A stretch of 64,000 nt of DNA from JAICUF01 sp038250675 (GTDB taxonomy: Bacteria; Gemmatimonadota; Gemmatimonadetes; Gemmatimonadales; GWC2-71-9): the NCBI GenBank assembly GCA_038250675.1, contig JBBSCB010000003.1:62001-126000 (forward strand). The letters are read 5' to 3'. The position numbers were made by a program, and so were the translations under genes. Shown here piece after piece: positions 57,260 to 64,000 of this stretch (positions are counted from its first letter, which is position 1; each line of letters begins with the position of its first letter). The notes beneath the pieces were generated by a model, which saw only the letters and a program-made list of their open reading frames with translations, was not told the DNA's origin and did not search any database.

Positions 57260-57380
57260 TCGGTCCGGCACGCGCGTACCGGGTGCCGATCCCCGGCTGA
57301 TGCGCGGGTTGGCGGGCGACGAGTCTGGTGGCAGATTCCCGATGCCTCCGCCGCCGGTCTTCCAGTCACCCGAGGTACCG

Positions 57381-59081
57381 ATGCGTCTCGTGCTGCTCGC
57401 CGCGCTCCTCGTTGCCGCCGCCTGCCGGCCCGAACCGGCCGCGAAGCCGGTGAGCGAGACGTGGGACGGTTTCGTCAGCCGGTTCATGGAAGCGCATTTT
57501 GCCGCCAACCCCAACTTTGCGGTCTACGAGGGGCGGCACGACTTCGACGGCAAGCTGCCTGACTGGACTGAGGAGGGGCTCCGGACTCAGGTGCTGCGGC
57601 TCCGGGCAACGCGGGACTCCGCGGTGGTCTGGGACACCACCTCACTGGATCCGGCGCGACGGCTGCAGCGGCGCTATCTGCTCGCGATCGTCGACGGTGC
57701 GCTCTTCTGGCTCGACCAGGCCAAGTGGCCGTGGAAGAGTCCCGCCTGGTATGCCGACGCGCTCGACCCCAACGTCTATATCGCCCGGCCCTACGCCGAG
57801 CCGATCGTCCGCGCACGGGCCCTGGCTGCGTGGGCGCGCGGCGTGCCCGCGGCCGCGCAGCAGATCCGGACCAATCTCCGCCCACCGCTGCCGCGGTCGT
57901 ACATCGCCAACGCGCATACTCGCTTTGGCGGACTGGTCGGCTTTCTTCGCACCGATGCGCGAGCGGCCTTTGCCGCAGTGCCGGATGCCGCCGTGAAGGC
58001 GTCGCTCGACTCGGCGCTCGACGGTGCGGCACAGGCGATGAGCCAGCTGGATGCATGGTTTACCGCGCAGGAATCGACATCGGTGGACAGTTTTGCCATG
58101 GGGCCATTGCTGTTCACCAAGATGCTGTGGGCCACCGACCGCGTGAACGTGCCGCTGGACCGGCTCGAGGCGATTGGCCGCGCGGACATGGATCGAAACC
58201 TTGCTGCGCTGACGGAGGCGTGCCACGTCTTTGCGCGGCGGCGTACGCTCGTCGAGTGCATAGCCAAAGCCAACGCGCGGAAGCCCGCGGGGAGCCCGGT
58301 CCAGGCCGCCCGGCTTCAGGTGGACTCGCTGGCCACCTTCGTGAAGGCGCACGATCTCGTGAGCGTCCCCGGAAACGAGAAGGCCGAGGTGCGGGAATCG
58401 CCGCCGTACCAGCGGTGGAACTTTGCGTACATCGATCCGCCCGGTCCCTACGACAAGGGACTGCCCAGCGTCTATTACATCTCGCCGCCCGATCCGTCAT
58501 GGCCGCCGCGGGAGCGGCGCGAGTATCTGCCGGGGCGCGCGAATCTGGAGTTCACCACGGTCCACGAGGTGTGGCCCGGGCATTTCCTCCAGTTCCTCCA
58601 CTCCAACCGGTCGGCCGACAAGTTCGGCGCCGTCTTCGTCACCTACGGCTTCGCGGAAGGCTGGGCCCACTATGCCGAGGAGATGATGTGGGAGGCCGGA
58701 CTGGGGCAGGGTGATCCCGAAGTGCACATCGGACAGCTTCAGAATGCGCTGCTTCGTGATGCGCGCTATCTCTCCGCCATCGGGATGCACGCGCATGGCA
58801 TGACGCTGGCGCAATCCGAACAGCTCTTTCACGAGCAGGCGCTGCAGGATCCGGCGACCTCGCGGCAGCAGGCGGCCCGCGGCAGCTTCGACCCGGAATA
58901 CCTCAACTACACGCTGGGCAAGCTGATGATCCGGCAGCTCCGGGAGGACTGGACCCAGTCCCGTGGCGGGCGCGCGGCGTGGAAGGCGTTCCACGACCAG
59001 TTGCTGTCGTACGGCGGCCCGCCGGTCCCGCTGGTGCGGCGAGCCATGCTGGGTCCGGGAGCGGGGCCGCCGCTCCACTGA
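57381..59081 (+). CDS. DUF885-family lipoprotein, putative metallopeptidase
   Basis: A 566-residue lipoprotein: the signal MRLVLLAALLVAAAC ends in a lipobox with Cys15. DUF885 proteins are zinc-peptidase-like; the motif here is HEVWPGHFLQ (HExxxGH) followed by FAEGWAHYAEEMMWE with the downstream Glu, as in carboxypeptidase Taq (M32)-like folds. The rest is nearly all helical. It is presumed to cleave peptides in the periplasm. GAGG precedes ATG 57381. It is the last gene of the plus-strand run of secreted hydrolases and converges on the kinase gene with 4 bases between stops. Confidence 0.88.
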   Translation: MRLVLLAALLVAAACRPEPAAKPVSETWDGFVSRFMEAHFAANPNFAVYEGRHDFDGKLPDWTEEGLRTQVLRLRATRDSAVVWDTTSLDPARRLQRRYLLAIVDGALFWLDQAKWPWKSPAWYADALDPNVYIARPYAEPIVRARALAAWARGVPAAAQQIRTNLRPPLPRSYIANAHTRFGGLVGFLRTDARAAFAAVPDAAVKASLDSALDGAAQAMSQLDAWFTAQESTSVDSFAMGPLLFTKMLWATDRVNVPLDRLEAIGRADMDRNLAALTEACHVFARRRTLVECIAKANARKPAGSPVQAARLQVDSLATFVKAHDLVSVPGNEKAEVRESPPYQRWNFAYIDPPGPYDKGLPSVYYISPPDPSWPPRERREYLPGRANLEFTTVHEVWPGHFLQFLHSNRSADKFGAVFVTYGFAEGWAHYAEEMMWEAGLGQGDPEVHIGQLQNALLRDARYLSAIGMHAHGMTLAQSEQLFHEQALQDPATSRQQAARGSFDPEYLNYTLGKLMIRQLREDWTQSRGGRAAWKAFHDQLLSYGGPPVPLVRRAMLGPGAGPPLH

Positions 59082-59085
59082 TCTC

Positions 59086-62000
59086 TCAGGGCCGCTCGGC
59101 CCGCTCATCCAGCACCCGGCGCACGCAGGCCACCAGTGCGTCGGGCGTGAACGGCTTCTGGATAAACGGAGCGCCGGCACGCAGCTCGCCGCGCAGTACC
59201 ATCTCGTCGCCGGTATGGCCCGAGCTGTAGAGCACCGGCGTGGGCGGCATCTGGTCCGCCGCCACGCGCTCGGCGATGGCCCGGCCGAGGTCGGTACCTC
59301 GCATGCCGCGCATGATCATGTCGGTCATCACGAGATCGAACGGCCGGCCGCCCGCCACCGCTGCGCGGCAGTTCTCCAGTGCCTCATGCCCGGCGTCCGC
59401 GGTGTGCACCGAGTAACCCGCCTCTTCAAGCGACCGTCGCGCGACGGTCAGCACCTGTTCGTCATCATCCACTACGAGGATGCGCTCGTGTCCCCGGCCG
59501 GCACCCGATGGCTGGGCGGGATCGGGGCGTGACACCGGCCGGTCGGTCGCGGGGAGCGTGACGGCCACCGTCGTGCCGTCGCCGGGCGTACTCTCGATGT
59601 CGAGCGTCCCGCCGCTCTGTGTCACGATGCCGTGCACCACCGACAAGCCAAGCCCGGTTCCCTGGCCGGTGGGCTTGGTCGTGAAGAACGGTTCGAGGAC
59701 GCGATTGCGGACCAGCGCGCTCATGCCGGTACCGGTGTCGGCAAGCATCAGGCGGACGCCGGTGCCGGCCGTCGCCTGTTCCACCCGTACCGTCAGCGTG
59801 CCGCCGGACGGCATCGCATCGCGTGCGTTGAGCGCGAGATTCAGCAGGACCTGCTCGATCTGGGACCGATCGGCAAAAACCGACGCTGGCGCGGGCGACG
59901 GCTCGACCACCAGCGTCGACGCGGGGCCCAGCGCCTGGCGCAGCATGGGATCGAAGCCGCGCACCACGTCGTTCAGGTCGAGGACGGCGGGGCGGAGGAT
60001 CTGTCGCCGGCTGAAGGCCAGCAGCTGCTGCGTCACGTGCGCGGCGCGGTCGGCGGATCGGAGCACCTGTTCGACATCGCTCCGCACCGGACTGGCGGGC
60101 TCGAGCGCCTCGATCGCGAAGACGCTGAAGCCGATGCAGGCCTGGAGCGCGTTGTTGATCTCGTGCGCCACGCCGCCCGCCAGGTGGCCGACGCTCTCGA
60201 GGCGCTGCGCCGCCTGAAGCTGGGCCTGCGCCTGGCGGAGGTCGGTCAGGTCCAGCAGGAAAAACACGCCGCCGCCGCCATCGGCCAGCCCGGTGCCGCC
60301 CGCCAGGACGGGAACGCGGGTGCCGTCCTTCCGGAGGAATTCCTTCTCGTACGGCGCGCACGCCCCGCGCTGCCGGACCTCCGCCAGTGCGCGCGCGTCG
60401 AGCTTGGCGTATTCCGGTGGCGTGAGCCGGCCGTGCCGGAGCTCGCCCGCGGCCAGGTCGGCGGGGGTGTAACCCAGCATGGTGAGGAGCGCGTCGTTGG
60501 CGTCGGTGACCCGGTCGCCGTCCCAGAAGGCAATGCCGATCATGTTGGAATCGATCACGCTCCGGAGCCGCGCCTCGCTGCGCCGGAGCGCATCCGCCGC
60601 CTCGCGTTCGGTCTCGAGCAGCCGATGTTCCTGCCCCGCGGCATCGCGGCGGAGCCGCAGCATGCGGAGGTGGGTCTCGACGCGCGCCACCAGCTCGGGC
60701 GCCGCAAACGGCTTCGTGATGTAGTCGTCGGCGCCGGTGCCGAGGCCGGCGACGCGGGATTCCTCGCCGGCACGCGCCGAGAGGAGGAGAACGGGGATGC
60801 CGGCGAGCGAGGGGTCTGCGCGCATCTCGCGCAGCAGGCCGACGCCGTCGAGTCGCGGCATCATTACGTCACTGAGCACGAGATCAGGCGGATCTCGGCG
60901 GATCGCCTCGAGCGCGGCCAGGCCGTCCATCGCGGCGGTAACCCGCCAACGTGCGCCCAGGAGCCGGCCGATGTAGCCCCGCATGTCGGTATTGTCGTCC
61001 ACCACGAGGACATGCGCACCCGGCATGGCGCCGGGATTGGGGTCGCGCTCGAGGCCAAATGCGGCGGCGCCGGTCTCCGGTGACGGCGCCCAGCGGGCCG
61101 CTTCGTCGACGAAGGCGGCGGCCAGCGAACCGCGCGGCGCGCCCGCGGCCAGCCGGCCGCGGGCCGCGGATTGTGGCGCGCCCAGGGGAACGATCAGCCT
61201 CACCGTCGTGCCGCTGCCGACGGTGCTCGCGAGCGTCACGTCGCCGCCGTGGAGCCGGGTCAGCTCACGCACCAGCGACAGCCCGATGCCGGTACCCTCA
61301 TGGGTGCGTCCCGTCGTGTGCGCGGCCCGGTGGAAGCGGTTGAAGACCAGCGGGACGTCGGCGGCGGGAATGCCGCAGCCGGTGTCCCGAACTGTGAGTT
61401 CGACGTGACCGTCAACCGCGCGGAGCCGGACGGTGATGCCGCCGCTCAGCGTGAACTTGAAGGCGTTCGAGAGCAGGTTGAGGACGATCTTTTCCCACAT
61501 CCCGCGGTCGACGTACGCTGGCTGTGGCAGTGGCGGGCAGTCGACCTCGAGCCTGAGGCCCGCGCGCTCGATGGCCGATCGGAAGGTGCTGGCCAGGTCC
61601 GCGGTCAGCCCCGCCAGATCGGTCGGCTCGCGCTCGGCCGTCGCTTCCCCGGCTTCGAGCCGCGAGAAGTCCAGCAGTCCGTTCACCAGCTTCAGCAGCC
61701 GGAGGCTGTTGCGCTGCGCGAGCTCGAGGTGCGCCCGGTGCGCCGGTGCCAGCGCATGGTGTTCGTCCCCCAGGACGTCCTGAAGCGGGCCGAGGAGGAG
61801 CGTGAGCGGCGTGCGGAATTCGTGGCTGACGTTGGTGAAGAACGTGGTCTTGGCCAGGTTGAGCGCGGCGAGCGCCTGGGCCCGGCGCCGCTCCTCCACC
61901 AGCGCGCGGGCCTCGCCCACCGCGGCCGCCACCTGGCTCGCCACGAGGGTCAGGAAGGTGAGATAGCCGTCGTCGAGATGCTTGCGCGGGTTGACGCCGA

Positions 62001-62949
62001 TCACCATGAAGCCGGCGGGCGCGGACTGCGGCGGGAGCACGATCGGCAGCACGACCGCGCGGTCCACCGGCTCCGACCAGGCGGCGCTGAGAATCGTCTC
62101 GCCGCCCGTCCCGCCGAGCTCGAGCGTCGTGGCACCACCGCGGTACGCGGCGGCGATCAGGTCGGCGAACCACCCGGTGCCCGGATCGGGCGAGATCACC
62201 GCCGGCAGCCGCGGGTCGGCGGGGCTCACGGCACCAGCGAGCCCCGTGCGGCGGGCTCCGCGACCCGGGTCGTCGAACAGGTAGATCCCGATGAACGGCA
62301 CGTCGTGCGGATTCCCGGCCAGCACGGCGGCGGCCGCATCGCACGCGGCGGCATCGTCAGCCGCGCGCGCGGTGGCGCCGGTCAGCTCGCGCAGGGTGCG
62401 CAGGCGCCGCTCGCCCAGCACGCGGTCGGTGGTCTCGATCACGGTCACGAGGACGCCGCCGGGTCGGCCCGACTCATTGCGGATGGCGCTGTAGGAAAAG
62501 GTGAAGTAGCACTCTTCGACGTAGCCATAGCGGTCCAGCGCGAGGATCTGGTCCTCGAGCCAGGTCGCCTCGCCCTGGAGCATGACCCGCTCGAACATCG
62601 GGCCGATGAAGTTCCAGATCTCGGCAAAGCATTCGCGCGTGCCCTGGCCCAGGGCGGCCGGGTGCTTGGTCGCGCCCAGGATCGGCCGGTAGGCGTCGTT
62701 GTAGAACTGGGTGAACTCCGGGCCCCACGCGATGTAGGTCGGATAGCGCGAGTCGAGCAGGATGCTCAGCGCAGTGCGGAGACTCTGCGGCCAGTCTTCG
62801 GCCGGGCCCAGCGGGGTGGCCGACCAGTCCAGGGCACGAATCAGGGCGCCCATGACGCCGCCGTCCGGCAGCATGTCGTACGCGGAACGGACCGTGGCCG
62901 TCAGGTCGGCCGGGCCCTCGACCGGGGACGATGGCGTGGACAGGCCCAT
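59086..62949 (-). CDS. Double hybrid histidine kinase (PAS-GAF-HK-REC-PAS-HK-REC)
   Basis: A 1287-residue cytoplasmic signalling protein with two complete kinase modules. An N-terminal PAS-like domain (about 40-180), a GAF domain (about 190-350), HisKA with His376 in VSHEFRTPL, HATPase with LLSNAFKFT and GTGIGLSL, and a receiver with Asp694 in LSDVMMPRLDG make the first. A PAS domain (about 800-900), a second HisKA with His929 in GGVAHEINN, HATPase with LNLALNARDAM and GTGLGLSV, and a second receiver with Asp1210 in MTDMIMRGMRG make the second. No transmembrane segment is seen. ATG 62949 is used; a start 11 codons upstream is possible. No response regulator is adjacent. Confidence 0.92.
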   Translation of the reverse strand: MGLSTPSSPVEGPADLTATVRSAYDMLPDGGVMGALIRALDWSATPLGPAEDWPQSLRTALSILLDSRYPTYIAWGPEFTQFYNDAYRPILGATKHPAALGQGTRECFAEIWNFIGPMFERVMLQGEATWLEDQILALDRYGYVEECYFTFSYSAIRNESGRPGGVLVTVIETTDRVLGERRLRTLRELTGATARAADDAAACDAAAAVLAGNPHDVPFIGIYLFDDPGRGARRTGLAGAVSPADPRLPAVISPDPGTGWFADLIAAAYRGGATTLELGGTGGETILSAAWSEPVDRAVVLPIVLPPQSAPAGFMVIGVNPRKHLDDGYLTFLTLVASQVAAAVGEARALVEERRRAQALAALNLAKTTFFTNVSHEFRTPLTLLLGPLQDVLGDEHHALAPAHRAHLELAQRNSLRLLKLVNGLLDFSRLEAGEATAEREPTDLAGLTADLASTFRSAIERAGLRLEVDCPPLPQPAYVDRGMWEKIVLNLLSNAFKFTLSGGITVRLRAVDGHVELTVRDTGCGIPAADVPLVFNRFHRAAHTTGRTHEGTGIGLSLVRELTRLHGGDVTLASTVGSGTTVRLIVPLGAPQSAARGRLAAGAPRGSLAAAFVDEAARWAPSPETGAAAFGLERDPNPGAMPGAHVLVVDDNTDMRGYIGRLLGARWRVTAAMDGLAALEAIRRDPPDLVLSDVMMPRLDGVGLLREMRADPSLAGIPVLLLSARAGEESRVAGLGTGADDYITKPFAAPELVARVETHLRMLRLRRDAAGQEHRLLETEREAADALRRSEARLRSVIDSNMIGIAFWDGDRVTDANDALLTMLGYTPADLAAGELRHGRLTPPEYAKLDARALAEVRQRGACAPYEKEFLRKDGTRVPVLAGGTGLADGGGGVFFLLDLTDLRQAQAQLQAAQRLESVGHLAGGVAHEINNALQACIGFSVFAIEALEPASPVRSDVEQVLRSADRAAHVTQQLLAFSRRQILRPAVLDLNDVVRGFDPMLRQALGPASTLVVEPSPAPASVFADRSQIEQVLLNLALNARDAMPSGGTLTVRVEQATAGTGVRLMLADTGTGMSALVRNRVLEPFFTTKPTGQGTGLGLSVVHGIVTQSGGTLDIESTPGDGTTVAVTLPATDRPVSRPDPAQPSGAGRGHERILVVDDDEQVLTVARRSLEEAGYSVHTADAGHEALENCRAAVAGGRPFDLVMTDMIMRGMRGTDLGRAIAERVAADQMPPTPVLYSSGHTGDEMVLRGELRAGAPFIQKPFTPDALVACVRRVLDERAERP

Positions 62950-63080
62950 GGCGATCTCGAGTTGCGGTGCGCCCCCGCGCATGTCAGGGCGCGGGGTGGA
63001 GAAACGGGCACGGTCGGGTCTGGCCCGGAGTTGGCAGCCTCAAGTACGCGGCGCCATCATGGGGCGTCAAGTCCTCCTGC

Positions 63081-63108
63081 TTGACAGTTCCGCTCGGCCG
63101 GGTAACCT
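63081..63108 (+). promoter_or_regulatory. Probable promoter of the cupredoxin lipoprotein gene
   Basis: TTGACA at 63081-63086 and TAACCT at 63103-63108, 16 bases apart, lie in the 212-base gap between the divergent kinase and lipoprotein genes. The lipoprotein start is 54 bases downstream, with GGAGG at 63153-63157. Nothing else is recognised in the gap. Confidence 0.5.
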
Positions 63109-63161
63109 ATGGCGTTCGCCTCCGCATTTGCCGCAGCGTCCCATTCGCTACTGGAGGTCGT

Positions 63162-64000
63162 GTGTCTCGAGTTCTCCGGATTTCGTGGCTGCTCGTTCCC
63201 GCCGTCGGTATCACCGCCTGCTCCGCCAGGGAGCAGGCGGCCGCCCGGCCGGATTCCGCCGCGGTACAGGCGGCGGCGCCAGCCGCGCCCAATGTCGTCA
63301 CCGTCCACGCGAAGGACTTTGCCTTCGACGCACCGGCCCAGATCCCGGCCGGGATGACCACGTTTCACCTGGTGAATGACGGGCCCAGCATCCACCATAT
63401 GCAGATCATTCGCCTCGACAGCGCCAGGACGATCGATGACCTCAAGGCCGCGCTCGCCAAGCCGGGACCGATGCCGGCCTGGGCGGTGGCCGCCGGCGGG
63501 CCCAATGCCCCGGATCCGGGCTCCGAGTCCAACACCACGATGGACATGGCGGCTGGCAGCTACGCGATCGTGTGCTTCGTGGACATTCCGGGCGGCGTGC
63601 CGCATTTCACCAAGGGCATGTTCCAGCCGCTGACGGTCGCCCCCTCCAGCGCGGTGCCGGTCGCGGCGCCCACGCCGGACGTCACGATTTCACTCACCGA
63701 CTACGCCTTCACGCTCTCCCAGCCGGTGACGGCGGGCATGCGCACATTTGCGGTCCAGGCCTCGGGCCAGTCGCACGAGGTGGAGCTGATTCGGCTCGCG
63801 CCGGGCAAGACGGCCAGGGACATGATGGCCTGGATGCAGAAGCCGGTGGGGCCACCGCCAGGATCAGGTGTCGGCGGGGTGGCGGCGCTGACGCCGGGTT
63901 CGACGCCGGTCTATTTCACGGCGAATATGACACCAGCCGATTATATGCTGATCTGCTTCCTGCCGGACAGGAAAGACGGCAAGCCCCACTTCATGAAGGG
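63162..64000 (+). CDS. Lipoprotein with two tandem cupredoxin-like domains (partial)
   Basis: A GTG start at 63162 (behind GGAGG) opens MSRVLRISWLLVPAVGITAC, a lipoprotein signal with lipobox GITAC, and stays open to the window edge, giving 279 residues without a stop. Two related domains follow: VVTVHAKDFAFDAPAQIPAG to CFVDIPGGVPHFTKGM, and DVTISLTDYAFTLSQPVTAG to CFLPDRKDGKPHFMKG. Each has a His near SIHHMQ/QSHEVE, then Cys, His and (domain 1) Met in the spacing of type 1 copper ligands. Copper-linked periplasmic electron transfer or metal binding is likely. The C-terminus is missing because the window ends. Confidence 0.82.
   Translation, partial: MSRVLRISWLLVPAVGITACSAREQAAARPDSAAVQAAAPAAPNVVTVHAKDFAFDAPAQIPAGMTTFHLVNDGPSIHHMQIIRLDSARTIDDLKAALAKPGPMPAWAVAAGGPNAPDPGSESNTTMDMAAGSYAIVCFVDIPGGVPHFTKGMFQPLTVAPSSAVPVAAPTPDVTISLTDYAFTLSQPVTAGMRTFAVQASGQSHEVELIRLAPGKTARDMMAWMQKPVGPPPGSGVGGVAALTPGSTPVYFTANMTPADYMLICFLPDRKDGKPHFMK

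Noticed and set aside
1..64000. CRISPR array, prophage, transposase or integron
   Set aside because: No regularly spaced repeats, phage structural genes, transposase motifs or terminal inverted repeats were noticed by eye; the only tandem repeats are the two short ones reported.

Overview
The window is high-GC DNA with very short intergenic gaps. It carries many secreted metallopeptidases (M16, two M1, a DUF885 lipoprotein), large hybrid histidine kinases, Mla lipid-transport genes and many GTG starts overlapping the preceding stop. This gene mix and codon bias most resemble a Gemmatimonadota chromosome. That assignment is an inference from style; there is no rRNA in the window. I see no prophage, transposase, CRISPR array or plasmid gene. 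The longest gene-free gap is about 210 bases (62950-63161).

Layout. 1-2.5 kb: the tail of an unidentified gene, then a PiT phosphate transporter with its DUF47 partner and a HAD phosphatase, all on the minus strand. 2.5-7.8 kb: an overlapping gene pair, an Eco57I-class adenine methyltransferase with a target-recognition region followed by an SNF2-type helicase; this is the best candidate for an undescribed defence or restriction-like system here. 7.9-11.6 kb: a membrane hybrid histidine kinase, a family 2 glycosyltransferase and an orphan RsbR-type sensor domain. 11.7-17 kb: LD-carboxypeptidase, alpha/beta hydrolase and Nudix hydrolase, then a manganese unit (mntR-like regulator with a clear dyad operator, mntH, and an outer-membrane barrel translated with it). 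17-24.2 kb: an M16 peptidase with a strong promoter built on a 12-bp tandem repeat; a minus-strand trio of two four-helix membrane proteins and a Tat-exported Rieske protein; an M1 aminopeptidase. 24.2-28.3 kb: two coupled secreted TPR proteins, one with a glycosidase-like barrel and one with an outer-membrane beta barrel.

28.3-36 kb: an NTF2-like protein, a tyrosine-rich DUF4384 protein with an intrinsic terminator, a crcB-DUF190-phosphatase operon, NAD+ synthetase, a thioesterase, a patatin, and CBS, DUF2203 and DUF2269-like genes. 36-41.7 kb: a short MutY, then mlaE-mlaF-mlaD, RNase Z and a class II photolyase. 41.7-42 kb: a complete tRNA-Ala(CGC)/tRNA-Gln(CTG) transcription unit with promoter and terminator. 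42-48 kb: a DsrE-like Tat protein, a secreted beta-propeller, a YihY-type membrane protein and two tandem CPA1 antiporters. 48.1-50.3 kb: a BNR-repeat protein, a MoaD/ThiS-like protein and the remnant of a VOC-family gene, then YceI. 50.3-59.1 kb: a metallo-beta-lactamase-fold hydrolase, an FMN reductase and a run of secreted hydrolases (M1, GH-like, DUF885). 59.1-64 kb: a 1287-residue protein with two complete histidine-kinase/receiver modules, diverging from a lipoprotein with two tandem cupredoxin-like domains cut by the window edge.

Taken together this is mostly stable chromosomal housekeeping plus secreted degradation and envelope functions. The clearly accessory parts are the methyltransferase-helicase pair and perhaps the TPR/glycosidase/barrel pair and the Rieske trio.
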